Shown: positions 34,001-46,922, counted from the stretch's first letter. The stretch is DNA of 64,000 bases from Apteryx mantelli (GCF_036417845.1 NC_090012.1:1116001-1180000); one strand, 5' to 3'. Notes: a model not told the origin generated them from the sequence alone. A program made the numbers and translations.

Positions 34001-37000
34001 CCCCTCCGGCCCCGCGTCTCCGAGGCGGCAGCATCCCGTCCTCCCTGCCCACGGCTCCTGGGGGCTTTGCAAATTGCGGTCACTTGTGCTGGGTGCAGGT
34101 GGCGTTTGGGGACAGACACACGCATGTTGGTCTCCTGCCCGGACCCCCAAGCCACCCTCCAAACCCCTCCCAGCCTGGGCTCCATCCCTCACCCTCCAGG
34201 AGTCCACCCTGGCCCACGCCGAGCTCCCCGACACCGTGGAAGCGGTGGGCAACGCCATCAAGAAGCACAAGGACTTCACCACCACCATGGACCTCAACCT
34301 GCAGAAGATCCAGCTGGCACTGCAAGCCGGCGAGAGCCTGCAGCGGCAGGGCAACCTCTACAGCGACCGAGTGGCCGAGAGGATGGAGGCCCTCCGCGCC
34401 AAGTAGGTGCCAGGCCCGGGGCCGGCTGTGCTCCTGCCCTGCCCTGGTCCCCGGCGGGTCTGGCCCCGCATCCCTTCTACGGTGACTGGGATGCTCCATG
34501 GCCTCCTTGGCTCCAGGAGGAGGCTGGAGCCCAGCGCGTCCCGGAGACGCGCAGCTTTGCAGTCTCCATCTGTGCTGGGATGCGAAAGGGGAGCGGAGTG
34601 TCCTGGGGCTGCGGTGCCCGGAGAAGCCAGCTGCTTTCCGGTTGGGTCGTGGAGGGCGTTTTGCCGTTACCTCCCAGCACGCAGCTCGCAGCAGCTCCCG
34701 GGCCGCTCGCGCTGGTAAAAGTCCAGGCAATTTCTCCCCTCCATCCCTGCAATCCCTGGAAGGGAAGCGGCCGCCCTTGTCAGCATGCGCTTCGGCACGG
34801 ATTTAGCAATTTAGTGCGGCTCCTGGTGCTTTTCCACTCGCCTGAGATCCAGCTTGTGGCTTTCCCCAAGGGGATCCCAGGTGGCCGGGCGCCAACAGGG
34901 GCTGGAGACCCCCAACGCACTGCGGGAGCCGCATGCGAGTCCTCCCGCCACGTCCCCCGGGAGCCGCTGGCTCGCAGCCGGGCTGGTCCTGGAGCCGCTC
35001 CTGGCCTTAGCTTGGCCAAAGCCTCGCGGAGCACCGGCAAAAACACCGCAGAGCGGCACAAAGTGCTTGGGGCAGTGGCGTGCCCTGCCTTGGCCGTGCT
35101 CCCGCGCGCTCCGGCCGCCCGGGCGGCTCCCGCAGCGCCCGCTCCCTGCGGGGCACCCTGGCCGGCCGGTGGCGCAGGTCGGGGGCCGCGCGGCGGCTGG
35201 GCGGCCGGCGCTGAGCCGGGCTCTCCGCTTCCCGCAGGAGCCACCACAACTACCAGCTGGCTCAGGAGTGGATGCAACGGCTCAACGACCACCTGGAGCT
35301 GCAGCAGTTTCTGCAGGACTGCCACGAGGTAGGGCCCGGCCCTGGCCCCCCGCACCCACCAGCGGCCCCCGGGGCGGCTGCGGGGCGGCGGGGCGGCACG
35401 GAGCACCCAGCACCCCTGGGGTAACCGGTGGGGCTCGGCGACGCGGGTGCAAGGCAGGCAGCGGGCGTGGGGAGGATGGTACCCCCTGGCCAGGCCCGCA
35501 GGCCCCGGGGATTTGCCCTCCAGACCCGCTTGGCTGCTTGGGCTGGAGACGCAGCCGCACTGCACCGGGGGGGCCTGGCTGCCGTTTGTCCCCCTCCATT
35601 GCCCCACGCAGGGCACCCCCAGGGTTTGGCGCCTCCGGTCCCTTTTGGGGTGCAGAGAGCATTCCAGGGAGGGTCTGCCTGGGAGCAGGGCTCAGAGCAG
35701 CCACGCTACCCGGAGCATCCCCAGGGCTTGGGGCCGCCCCCGCATCCTCCTTGGATGCCCTTCAGCTGCTGTTTGCCCCCCTCTGTCACCCCACGTGGGG
35801 CATCCCCAGGGTCCGGCTGCCCCCGGCCGTTTTGGGGTGCGGAGAGCATCCCGGGCAGGGTCTGCCGGGGGGGCAGCGCTTGGGGCTCAGCCCGGGGTGG
35901 GGGTTGCACTACCCAGAGCATCCCCAGGGCTTGGGGGCGCCCTGCATCCTCCTCGGATGCCCTTTGGTTGCTGTTTGCCCCCCTCCATTGCCCCACGCGG
36001 GGCGTCCCCAGGGTCCGGCTGCCCCCGGCCGTTTTGGGGTGCGGAGAGCATCCCGGGGAGGGGCTGCCGGGGAGCAGGGCTCGGGGCTCTGCCGGGGGGG
36101 GGGGGAAGGGCCGTGCACCCCCAGCGCCGGGTGCCGGGGCGCCCCCGCATCCTCCCCGGGAGCCGGTCGGCGGCCCGGGGGGGCCCCGCGCGGGGCCGCT
36201 GCCCTCCCCGCCTGCCGCAGCGCCGCTTCCCCGGCTCGGCCCGCTGCGGCACCGGGGCGGCCGCGGCCGGCGGCTGCCAAGGGCTGCGCGTCCCCGGCGC
36301 CGGCGCAGGCGGCGGGCGCCGGCTCCGGCCTCCGCGCTGCCGCCCGGCGCCGCTGCCGCAGGGGCTGCCGCAGCCCCGCCGCCGCCGCCGCGGTGCCACG
36401 GGGGTGGGCGCCGGGCCGCGGCCGCCCCGCGGGGGGCTGAGCGCCGCTCCGCGCCCCGCAGCTGGATGGCTGGATCGGCGAGAAGGTGCTGATGGCGCGG
36501 GACGCGTCCCGAGACCCGAGCCAGCGGCCGCACCAGCGCTGGCTCAAGCACCAGGCGTTCATGGCCGAGCTGGCGCAGAATAAAGAGTGGCTGGAGAAGA
36601 TCGAGAAGGTAAAGGGGGGTCGCGGGGGGATGCGGCGCCAGGCAGCCGCCGCCTTAACCGTTTGCTCGCCGGGCGGCTGCGCTCCCGCGCGCCGGGGCCC
36701 CCGCCGCGGTGCACGGCGCTGGGTCCGGCCCGGCGGGGGGCTGCGGGGGACCGGGGGCGCCGGCGCCGCGGGGAGGACCGGGGCTGGGGGGGACTGAGCC
36801 GGGGCCCGGGGCTGGGGGGGTCCGGGCTGGGCTACAGGGTCACCGGGCACCGCGGTGGGGACTGGAGCTGGGGGGTCCGGGCCGGGCTCCGGGGCTGGGG
36901 GGGTCCGGGCCGGGGTCCGGGGACACCGGGCACCGCGGCGGGGTCCGTGGCTGGGGAGGTCCGGGGGCGCCGGGCACCGCGGTGGGGATCGGGGCTGTGC

Positions 37001-40000
37001 GGGGGCGGCCGGCACCAGCACCTTTGGGCCCGGCAGAATGCGGCCCCGCGGGTTTTGCGGCAGATTCTGCATCTCTGTGGGTGACTTTGACATCTCCGCG
37101 CACGGAGAGCAGGCTCGGTGCAGGCAGACTGGCACGCACCCCTGCTGCGCCAGCACGGGATTTGGCCCCCCGGGGGGGCAGGCTGGGAGCCTCCGCCCCC
37201 GGTGATCCGAAATGCCCCAGCCCCCACCGTGAGACGCTGGTGCCCCGTCACGCATGGCACATGTCACCCCCCCGCACACGCGTGCTGGCTGCATGCAGCA
37301 GGCATGTTCTGGCTCCCGCAGCCAATCTGCGCGCGTGCGGCTCCGGCAGCACGTTCGCTCTCGCATGGGTGAGCGGAGCCCAAAATAGCTGCTGCTGCTC
37401 CAGGAGGGAGCCAGCTGCGCCAGCCCATGGCTCCGGGAAGGCCTGGTGCGGGGCGGCCGGGCGCCGCCGGATCAATGATGCTCGTGAGCTGGGGCTGGGG
37501 GCGGTGCACAACGGGGTCCGGCTCCCCGGCGAGACCGTTGCGTCCCAGCAAACGCGGCCCCTCACTGGGGATGTGCGCGCCCACCTCCCAACCCACCGTG
37601 CATGCCGTTACCCCCCCATGCCCCCGGCCTGGACAGCACACGCAGGTGGTGATGCCCCTGGAGCTGCATGTCCGAGCTTGCCCGTTGCCCCTCCGTGGCG
37701 GTGCATGCGCCCGCTCGCATCCCCTCGGTGCATCTCTGCACCGCTGCCACTTTGCAGTCCTTGCGGGTTTTAAGTCTTCTGCTCTCGCAGCATCCCTGCG
37801 GCCCCCCCCAAACCCCCTCCTCCACCCCTGCATGGCGCACGGGCCCCGGGGGGCTGGAAGTGCCCCCTGGGGTGGCTCAGAGCCAGCACCGGCCCCAGGA
37901 AGGAGCCAAGGGCGGGGGGATGCTGCTGCAGCGGCTGCTTTGCCCCACGGGCCCTGCTGCCCCTCTGCAAGTCTGGGCATTGCGCCGGGCTGCACAGCCA
38001 CGGCCCGTGGGGCTGGATGGGCGCCTCCGCTGCCTCGTCCCCCCCCGGCGTCCCCGGCCCTCACCACTTCTTCCCGCAGGAGGGGCAGCAGCTGATGCAG
38101 GACAAGCCGGAGCTGGCCGGCTCCGTGCAGAAGAAGCTGAACGAGATCCGGCAGTGCTGGCTGGAGCTGGAGAGCACGACCCAGGCCCGGGCACGGCAGC
38201 TCTTCGAGGCCAACAAGGCCGACCAGCTGGTGCAGAGCTATGTGGAGCTGGACAAGCGCCTGCTGCGCCTGGAGGACCAGCTGCAAGCAGTGGGCGCCGG
38301 GCCCGACCTGGCCAGCGTCAGCAACCAGCTGAAGAAGCTGCAGGTAGGACTGGGGGGAGCCGGATGCCTGGGTCCCCCCCACCTCGGGCAGGCCACGGGC
38401 ATCAGGGGCTCCGTGCACTGCCGTGGGGCAGGGATGCTGCTGCAGGGCCGGGAGCAGCATCCCCGAGGCCCCGGCGTGGGGCAACGTGCACGGCCCTGGT
38501 GGGGTCTGGCCACACGGTTCGGCATTGCTTGCGGCTGCAGCACTGTTTACAGCTGCGGTTCGGCATCGCTTGCACCCGCGGTTCAGCACTGCTGCAGCCA
38601 CAGTTCAGCATCGCTTGCAGCCATGGTTCAGCAGCGCTTGCACCCACAGTTCGGCATTGCTTGCAGCCATGGTTCGGCATCGCTTGCAGCCATGGTTCAG
38701 CATCATTTGCACCCGCAGTTCGGCATCACTTGCAGCCGTGGTTCGGCATTGCTGCACCCGTGACTCGGCATTGCTTGCATCCGTGGTTCAGCAGCGCTTG
38801 CAGCCACAGTTCGGCATTGCTGCAGCCACAGGTCGGCATTGCCACAGCCGTGGTTCGGCATCGCTGCACCCGTGGCTCAGCATCACTTCCAGCCATGGCT
38901 CAGCATCGCTGCAGCTGCGGCTCCGTGCTGAGTCATCTCAGAGCCTGCGCGGAGTGAACCGGAGCTGCCGGCACCGCGCAGGGGGAGAGCCGGGTGCTCC
39001 GGAGCGCTGGCCCGGGCCTGTTCCCGCCTGGGCTCCACGGTCTCTCCTTGCTCCGCGCGGCCGGGGGAGGCGCCAGAGCAGCCCTGGGGCTCCGGGCGCA
39101 TCTGGCTCCTCTGGGCCGCGTGTCACGAGAGCGCGAGGTCTCAGCCCTGCGGGGCGCGGGAGGCCAGGGCTGGCGGCCCCTTCCCTGCCGACCTCTCCGT
39201 TTCGCCTCCCCGACAGCCCGTGCCGGATCAGAGCAGCCCGCTCTCCCCCCCAGCCTAGTCCTGTTTGCATCGCCGGGGTGCCGGTGCCCCGGGCTCCGCC
39301 GGGGTTTGTCCCTCGTGTTTAACCCACCCCCATTCGCATCCCTCCTCCCTCCCCTCCTCGGCTGCTCTCACTCCTCCCGGGTCCCAGTGCTCCCGCTCTT
39401 CACGCTCCGGTTCGGCGAGCGGTTTCCGCTCCCCTCCGTGACGGCAGAGCCCCCAGCTCCGTCCCCACCGGCCGCTTGGCTGCTCCCCCCCGTGCTGGGG
39501 GTCCCGGCGGCCCCGGCCCGGCGCTGAGCCCCCCGCGCCCGCAGAGCATGGAGTCGCAGGTGGAGGAGTGGTACAAGGAGGTGGGCGAGCTGCAGGCGCA
39601 GGCGGCCGCGCTGCCCCGCGAGGCCGCCGGCAAGGAGGCGGTGGACGAGAAGCAGAGCGCCGTGGGCACCCGCATCGTCCGCCTCATCGAGCCGCTCAAG
39701 GAGCGGCGGCGGATCCTGCTGGCCTCCAAGGAGGTGCACCAAGTCAGCCACGACCTGGAGGACGAGCTGGTGAGTGGGGCCGGTGGCGGGGAGGGGACCG
39801 CGCGCCGTCCCGTCTCCTCCTGTCCCATCCCGACCCGTCTCATCTCATGCCATGCCATCCCATCTTGTCCCATCCCATCCCGTCCTGTCCCATCCTGCTC
39901 TGTCCCGTCCCTTCCTGTCCCATCTCATCCCATGCCAACCTGACCCATCGCATCCCATCTTGTCCCATCCCATCCCATCTGTTCCCATCTCATCCCATCC

Positions 40001-43000
40001 CATCCGTTCTCATGCCATCCTGTCCCATCCCATCCTGTCCCGTCCCATCCCATCTTGTTCCATCCCTTCTCATGCCATCCCATCCCATCCCATCCCGTCC
40101 CCGTCCCGCCCCGCGTCACCGCCCCGCTCTGCCCCCAGATCTGGGTGCAGGACCGGCTGCCCCTGGCCGCCCTGCAGGAGCACGGCAGCAACCTGCAGAC
40201 GGTGCAGCAGTTCATCAAGAAGAACCAGGTGGGCCGCGGGGCGGGCGCCCGGACGCCTGGGCCCCGCCGGGGGGCGGAGGGGGAGGGGGGTCCGGCGCCG
40301 GGCTCACCCGCCTCCCGCCGCCCCAGGCGCTGCGCCGGGAGCTGCAGGTGCACCGGCCCCGCGTGGACGAGGTGCTGGAGCGGGCGGGCGCCGTGGCCGC
40401 CCTCAAGAGCCCCGAGGCGGAGGCGGCGCGGCGGCTGCGCGAGCGCCTGGCGGCCGCCTGGGCCCAGCTGCAGGAGCAGGCGGAGCGGCGGCAGCAGGCG
40501 CTGGACGCCGCGTACCGCCTGGAGCAGTACTACTTCGACGTGGCCGAGGTGGAGTCCTGGCTGGGCGAGCAGGAGCTGCTGCTGATGAGCGAGGAGAAGG
40601 GGAAGGTGCGGGGCGGCCCCGGGGGAAGGTGCGGGGGGCGGCGGGGGCCCCCGCCGGCGCCTCACCCCGCTCTGCCCCCCAGGACGAGCAGAGCACCCTG
40701 CAGCTCCTCAAGAAGCACCTGATGACGGAGCAGACGGTGGAGAACTACGAGGAGACCATCGCCCAGCTCTCCCGGCAGTGCCGGGCGCTGCTGGAGCTGG
40801 GGCACCCCGAGAGGTGGGCGGCCGCCCCCCGCCCCCCGGGCCCGGTGCCGGGACCCCCCGCGCGCTCACCGGGCGCTGTGTCCTTGCCCAGCGAACAGGT
40901 CAGCAGGCGGCAGTCGCAGGTTGACCGGCTGTACGTGTCTCTGAAGGACCTGGTGGAGGAGCGCAAGGCCAAGCTGGAGCAGCAGTACTGGCTCTACCAG
41001 CTCAGCCGCGAGGTGGACGAGCTGGAGCACTGGATCGCCGAGAAGGAGGTGGTGGCCGGCTCCCCGGAGCTGGGGCAGGACTTCGAGCACGTCACGGTGA
41101 GCGGGCGCCCGCGGCGGCCACCGGGGCCACCGGGACCGCCGGGGCCACCAGGGCAGGGCAGCCCCGCGGCACCATCTGCACCCTGTGCCGTGGGCGCTGG
41201 GCACGGTCCCTGCTCCATGCCATACCGGCGTGTCTGCACCATGCACCACGGGCTCTGGGCATGGTCCCTGCTCCATGCCCTGCCGTGGGCCCTGGGAATG
41301 GTGTCCCAGGCTCCGGGCACTGCCCATGCATGGTGCCGTGAGCTCCAGGCACCATCCCTGCTCCGTGCAATGTGCCCTGGGCACCGTCCGTGCCCTGCAC
41401 CGTGCTGCGGGAGCTGCCTCTGCCCTGCGCTGCGCCCCGGGCTCTGCCGCGGGCTCCTGGCCCCGCCGGCCGTGCGCCGCCCACGGTGCTCCCGTGCCGG
41501 TCCGTCCGTCTGCTCGTCTGTCCGTCCGTCCGCGCCGTGCTCACCCCGTCCCCCGCCCACCCCAGCTGCTGCAGGAGAAGTTCATGGAGTTTGCCAGCGA
41601 GACCGGCAGCATCGGCAACGAGCGGATCTCGGCCGTGAACCAGATGGTGGACGAGCTGATCGACTACGGGCACGCGGACGCGGCCACCATCGCTGAGTGG
41701 AAGGACGGGGTGAACGAGGCCTGGGCCGACCTGCTGGAGCTGATGGAGACGCGGGCCCAGATGCTGGCGGCCTCGCACGAGCTGCACAAGTTCTTCAACG
41801 ACTGCAAGGACGTGCTGTCGCAGATCGAGGAGAAGCGGCAGCGGCTGCCCGAGCTGGCGGCCCGCGAGGCCAAGACCTCGGCTGGCACCTTGCAGCGCCT
41901 GCTCGGCGCCTTCGAGCACGACGTGGAGGTGCTGGTGGCGCAGGTGAGGGTGGTGGCGGTGGCGGCGGCGGCGGCGGCGGCGGCGGGATGCAGCGGTGAC
42001 GCCGGCGGCCCCCCAGGTGCGGCAGCTGCAGGAGGGGGCGGCGCAGCTGCGGACGGTCTACGCCGGGGAGAACGCCGAGGCCATCGCCGCGCGGGAGCAG
42101 GAGGTGCTGCGCGCCTGGAAGGAGCTGCTGGCCTCCTGCGAGGAGTGCCGGCTCCACGTGGCCACCGCCGCCGACAAGATCCGCTTCGCCGGCACCGTGC
42201 GCGACCTCATCTCCTGGATGGACGGCATCATCTGCCAGATCGGCACCGGCGAGAAGCCCAGGTGGGCGAGCGGACGCGGGCGGACGCGGGCGGCCGGACC
42301 GCGGCGCCACGGCCGGCATCACAGCCTCCCTCCCCGCTCCAGGGACGTCTCCTCCGTGGAGGTGCTCATGAACTACCACCAGGGCCTCAAGAGCGAGATC
42401 GAAGCCCGCGGCAAGAGCATCGCCGCCTGCCTGGAGCTGGGCAAGACCCTGGTGCTCGCCAAGAGCCCCGCGGCCGACGAGGTGCCGGCGACGGGGACGG
42501 GGACGGGGCGCCGGCGCGCGGGGTCCCGCTCACCCCCGCCTCCCTCCCTGCCCGCAGATCAAAGCCCACGTGGAGAAGCTGGTGGCCAAGAAGAAGGAGA
42601 TGACGGAGAAGTGGGACAAGCACTGGGAATGGCTGCAGCAGAGTGAGTCCGGCGGCGCCGGTGGGGGGACACGGCGCGTCCGAGAGGGTCGGGGTGGGAG
42701 CCAGGACACTGGGGTCCTCTCCAGCGCGGGGGCTCAGGACAGCCAGCACCGTCCACAGGAGGAGATGCTCTTGGGGGACATGTCCCCATCCTGGCATCCC
42801 TGCAGCTGGGGGGACCCTGACGCCCTGGTTTGGCACCATCCGTGGGAAATGGGGGATGCATCCCCATCCTGCGGGGACCCTGACGCGCGGTGCCGGCGCC
42901 GTGTCTCCCGCAGTGCTGGAGGTGCACCAGTTCGCCCAGGAGGCGGTGGTGGCCGACGCGTGGCTCACGGCCCAGGAGCCGCTGCTGAAGAGCCAGGAGC

Positions 43001-46000
43001 TGGGCAACAGCGTGGACGAGGTGGAGCAGCTCATCCGGCGGCACGAGGCTTTCCGCAAGGCGGCCGCCGCCTGGGAGGAGCGCTTCAGCTCCCTGCGGCG
43101 CCTCACCACGGTACGGGGCGCCGGAGCATCCCGGGATGCAGGGGGGCCCAGGCGTCCTGGGCCGCGGCGCCCCCCCCCCCCGCTCACCCGGTCCCGGCTC
43201 CCGCAGATCGAGAAGCTGAAGGCAGAGCAGAGCAAGCAGCCGGCGACGCCGCTCCTGGGCCGCAAGGTGTTCGGGGACGCCGGCGGGGAGGCGGGCTGGC
43301 GGGCGGCCCCGCTGCCGCGGCCGGCGCTGCCGGAGCGCCCCGAGCTGCGGGCCGAGCGGCCGGACCTGCTGCGCGCCCGCCTGGACGGCCGGCCCGAGCC
43401 CCGCGTCGCCTACGTGCGCCACGAGCTGCGGCCCGAGCGGCTGCAGCCCCGGCTGGACCGCGTCGCCCCGGGGACGCCCGGGGACGCCGGCACGGCCCCT
43501 GAGCCCCCGGCCGCCGCGCCAGCCTCACCGGCACCGGCACCGGCACTGGCACCGGTGCCGGCCAAGGTGGAGGCGGCAGCGGAGGCAGCGGCGGAGGCCG
43601 GGGAGGCCAGGCCAGGCCGTGGCGAGGGGCTGCTGGAGAGGCGGCGGGAGCGCCGGGAGCGCCGGCTGGAGCGGCAGGAGTCCAGCGAGCAGGAGGCGCT
43701 GCGCGACGGCAAGGCGGGCGGGTGAGGCAGGCTCGGCCGCGACGGGCGCTGGGTCTGGCCGTGATGGGTGCAGGGTCCGGCCGTGATGGGTGCAGGGTCC
43801 ATCCAGGATTGGTGCAGGGTCCAGCCGGGATGGGTGCAAGGTCCATGCAGGACAGGGTGCCAGGTCCAGGCAGGATGGATGCAGGGTCTGTCCAGGATGG
43901 GTGCAGGGTCCAGCCGGGATGGGCGCTGGGTCCGGCCGGGATGGGTGCAGGGTCCCTGCAGGATGGGTGCCGGTCCAGCTGGGATGGGCGCTGGGTCCGG
44001 CTGGGATGGGTGCAGGGTTTGTCCAGGATGGGCGCAAGGTCCAGCCAGGATGGGTGCAGGGTCCCTGCAGGATGGGTGCCGGGTCGGCTGCCCCAGCCCG
44101 GAGCCCGGGGCGGCCCCAGGCCGGTGGGCTCGCCCTGACGCCCCGTCTCTGCCGGCAGCAAGGCCACGCTGGCCGACATCGTGGAGCAGCTGCAGGAGAA
44201 GGAGTCGACCGGCCCCGTCCCGGCACCAGCCCTGGTGAGTCCCTGCGGCCCCTCCATGGCGGGTGGCCAGGGATGCATCCCACGCTGTCCCGGCGCCGTC
44301 CCCCGCGCCGGCTGGGAGAGCCGGTGCTCATCCCGACCCCGCGTCGGCCCCCCCAGCCCCGGGAGCGGGAATCCCCCGGCCGCCTGCCCAACGGCATCGA
44401 CATGCTACCGGAGAGGATGCCGCGTCCCGACCGGCCCCGCGCCCGCGACCGGCCCAAGCCCCGGCGGCGCCCGCGGCCCAAGGAGCCGGGCCAGGCGCCG
44501 GGGGAGGCGCGGCGGTCGCGGTCGGCCCCGGCGCAGAGCAGCGCCCCGCCGCCGCCGCCCCCCACCCACACCGTGCAGCACGAGGGCTTCCTCTTCCGCA
44601 AGCACGAGCTCGACGGGCCCAACAAGAAGGCGTCCAACAGGTGAGCGGGGGCGGGCGGCCCCGGGGGGGTCGCGGCAGCACCGGGTGCACTGGGGACCAG
44701 GGTGCACCCAGGCCTGGAGGGGTCCAAGCAGCTCTGGATGTACCCGGGCTTGGGGGGAATCCATGCAGCTTTGGGTTCTCCAGGGCCTGGGGGGCTCTGC
44801 GTGATGGAGACGGTGCACCAGGGGGGTCTGTGCAAGGGAGAGGGTGCACGAGGTCTCAGGGAGGCATGCAGGGGTGATGGTGCATTTGGGTTCGGAGGTG
44901 TCCATGCAAGGGAGAGGGTGCACGAGGTCTCAGGGAGGCATGCAGGGGTGATGGTGCATTTGGGTTCGGAGGTGTCCATGCAAGGAAGAGGGTGCACGAA
45001 CTCTCAGGGATGCATGCAGGGGTGATGGTGCATTTGGGTTCGGAGGCGTCCATGCAAGGGAGAGGGTGCACGAGGTCTCAGGAATACATGCAAGGGTGAG
45101 TGTGGACCAGAGCTCAGGGGGATCCACGCAAGGGAGAGGGTGCACCAGGGCTTGGAGGGATGGGAGGAGGGGGGGGTCCATGCATTGGAGAGGGTGCGCT
45201 TGGGCTTGGGTGGTCTATGTGATGGGGAGGGTGCACCAAGTCTCAGGGATCTGTGCGAGGGAGAGGGTGCACTCGGGCTTGGAGGGGTGCATGCAAGGGA
45301 GAGTGCAGCAGGGCTTGGGGGGGTCCGTACAGCACAGGCTGCACCCAAGCTCGGGACGGTCTGTGCAAGGCAGCGGGCGCACCCGGGTCTGGAGGGGTCC
45401 GTGCGGCGGAGGGCGCCGCGGGCTCGGCGCGCCGGGTGCCGCAGCCCCGCTCGTGGCTCTGGCAGGTCCTGGGTGAACCTCTACTGCGTGCTGAGCAAGG
45501 GCGACCTGGGCTTCTACAAGGACGCGAAGGGGCAGGCGGCGGGCAGCACGCACGGCGGCGAGCCCCTGCTCAACCTGCACAACGCTGCCAGCGAGGTGGC
45601 CAGCGACTACAAGAAGAAGAAGAACGTCTTCAAGCTGAGGTGAGCTGGGGGGGGGGGGGGGCGCGGGGCGGGCGACCCCGGGGGCCACCGGCGCCGCTGA
45701 CGCCGGGCTCCGTCCCGCAGGACCGGCGACGGCAGCGAGTTCCTGCTGCAGGCCAAGGACGAGGTACGGCGGGGGCCGGGCCGGGGGCTGGGCCGGGTGG
45801 TGGCGGCGGCGGGGGGCCGCCACGACGCCGGGGTGACGGCCGTGCCGGGCGCCCGCAGGAGGACATGCGGAGCTGGCTGAAGGCGCTGGCCGCCTGCGTG
45901 CAGGAGCACGCCGACATCGCCCGCTGGAGCCAGGCCCTGCTCACCACCTCCTCCACCGACGAGGGCATCCCGCGGCGGGAGGGCGACCGCCGCGCCAGCA

Positions 46001-46020
46001 CCTCCGCGCGGCGCAAGTGA
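28002..46020 (+). CDS. SPTBN4: SPTBN4, beta-IV spectrin
   Basis: 35 coding exons, 2,497 residues (human 2,564): 28002-28149, 28295-28446, 28619-28792, 28874-28965, 29082-29162, 29291-29406, 29483-29595, 30322-30509, 30641-30758, 30937-31095, 31252-31554, 31652-31802, 31937-32807, 32911-33048, 33193-33949, 34200-34402, 35238-35328, 36462-36608, 38080-38343, 39545-39769, 40139-40228, 40327-40605, 40683-40813, 40892-41096, 41566-41943, 42017-42261, 42343-42481, 42558-42642, 42914-43110, 43207-43721, 44159-44234, 44357-44640, 45466-45639, 45721-45763, 45859-46020 (TGA). All junctions keep frame. The start [19 protein letters not shown] fits the human start. Two calponin-homology domains (about 50-275; [29 protein letters not shown]) bind actin, about 17 spectrin repeats follow with the large exons at 31937 and 33193 usual for beta spectrins, repeats 14-15 would bind ankyrin-G, and a C-terminal PH domain ([13 protein letters not shown] to [12 protein letters not shown]) ends the protein. 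It is the spectrin of axon initial segments and nodes. The variable region has a single ERQES motif. Confidence 0.97.
29905..30290. repeat. Minisatellite in SPTBN4 intron, ~43-46 bp unit
   Basis: About eight copies of GGCTGCACCCCTGAGCCGTG / CACGGTCCCTTGGGGGGACG between exons 29483-29595 and 30322-30509. Copies 30010-30140 are almost identical. Confidence 0.9.
35570..36100. repeat. Three tandem copies of a ~190-200 bp unit in SPTBN4 intron
   Basis: Each copy carries GCTGTTTGCCCCCCTCCATT, GGTCCGGCTGCCCCCGGCCG, TTTTGGGGTGCGGAGAGCAT and GAGCATCCCCAGGGCTTGGG. Starts are near 35578, 35765 and 35965. Confidence 0.85.
36609..38079. other. Long SPTBN4 intron, no exon recognised
   Basis: The first third has GGGGCTGGGGGGGTCCGGG-type imperfect G-rich repeats (36770-36990). 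The rest is unique-looking GC-rich sequence. Confidence 0.5.
38515..38935. repeat. Minisatellite in SPTBN4 intron, ~21-24 bp unit
   Basis: About 18 copies of TTCGGCATTGCTTGCAGCCA / TGGTTCAGCATCGCTTGC. Confidence 0.9.
39820..40105. repeat. (CCATC)n pentanucleotide tract in SPTBN4 intron
   Basis: About 280 bases of CATCCCATCC / TGTCCCATCC variants, pyrimidine-rich on the plus strand, ending 30 bases before the next exon's acceptor. Confidence 0.9.
41160..41450. repeat. Degenerate minisatellite in SPTBN4 intron, ~40-46 bp unit
   Basis: Copies of GTGGGCCCTGGGCATGGTCC and CCTGCTCCATGCC. The following intron also has a (GGC)n tract at 41950-41985. Confidence 0.65.
43740..44085. repeat. Minisatellite in SPTBN4 intron, ~22-23 bp unit
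   Basis: About 15 copies of GGATGGGTGCAGGGTCCAGC with variants such as GGATGGGCGCTGGGTCCGGC. Confidence 0.9.
44690..45415. repeat. Minisatellite in SPTBN4 intron, ~37 bp unit with a 74 bp higher-order block
   Basis: Four near-identical 74-base blocks (44860-45090) with GGTGATGGTGCATTTGGG, TTCGGAGGTGTCCATGCAAG and GGAGAGGGTGCACGAGGTCT; degenerate copies flank them on both sides. Confidence 0.9.
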
Positions 46021-46874
46021 CCCCCCCGCCTCCCCCCGGGCACCGGGGGCCGGAGCGGGTCCTGCCCCTTCCCGGGGGGCACGTCCAGCCCTGCGGGGGC
46101 CGGGGCCAGGCCAGGCCCCCCGGTGGGGTTTGGGGAGGGGGTCGGTGCCGCCCCCCCCCCCCGCCCCGAGGCTGCGGCTCCCTCGCTCCCCCCCCCACCC
46201 CAGGGCTCGGCCTCCCCCTCCCCGGCGTCGCCGTGCACAAGCCATAGAGCCGCTGCAGCGCGGACGTGGTCGCCCTCGGCTCGGGGGTCCCATCGGCACC
46301 AGGGTCCCCTCGGCTCAGGGGTCCCATCAGCATGGGGGTCCCCTTGGCACAGGGGGTCCCCTTGGCTCAGGGACCCGCTCGGCACAGGGGTCCCCATTGG
46401 CACCAGTGGGGTCATTTGGCATCAGGGTCCCCTTTGGCACTGGGGTCCCGCCCGGTACTGGGGTCCCCTTTGGCCCCGGGGGGTCACTTGACACTGGGGT
46501 CCCCTTTGGCACCGGGGTCCCGCTTGCCCCAGGGTCCCGTTCGGCCCCCAGGACCGGGCAGATGTCCCTGTCCCGGCGCCCCGGCCCCTGGCAAGGGTCC
46601 CCCCGCCCCGTCCTGCCCCGGCCCCCTGTGCCCCCCCAGGGCCGGCTCCTGCCACCTCCCGCCTCGCTGCCCGCATCCCCGGAGACCGCGCTTGGGGGAC
46701 AGAGTTTCTATTTGTAAAGATTTTAACAAAAACCAGGAAAATAACCAAAAAAAAAAAAAAGCCTCCCCCCCCCCAGCCTCCCTGCCCTGAGCACGTGCCC
46801 CCCGGGCCCCCGCACACCCCCGGGTCTCCGGGCTGGCGCCGGGGGCGAGCGCCGCGCTGTGACTGTATAAATGT

Positions 46875-46880
46875 AATAAA
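46875..46880 (+). terminator. SPTBN4 poly(A) signal, proximal
   Basis: AATAAA in ATGTAATAAACC, 855 bases past the stop. Confidence 0.75.
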
Positions 46881-46916
46881 CCCCCTCGCTGCACCCCACG
46901 GCACCCCGCGCCCCCC

Positions 46917-46922
46917 AATAAA
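46917..46922 (+). terminator. SPTBN4 poly(A) signal, distal
   Basis: A second AATAAA 42 bases further on (CCCAATAAAGG). G-rich DNA follows, typical of a downstream element and pause region. Confidence 0.7.

Noticed and set aside
43790-45643. Frames with repeated Met-Gly-Ala or Pro-Ser-Pro blocks
   Set aside because: SPTBN4 intron minisatellites running into real exons in the wrong frame.
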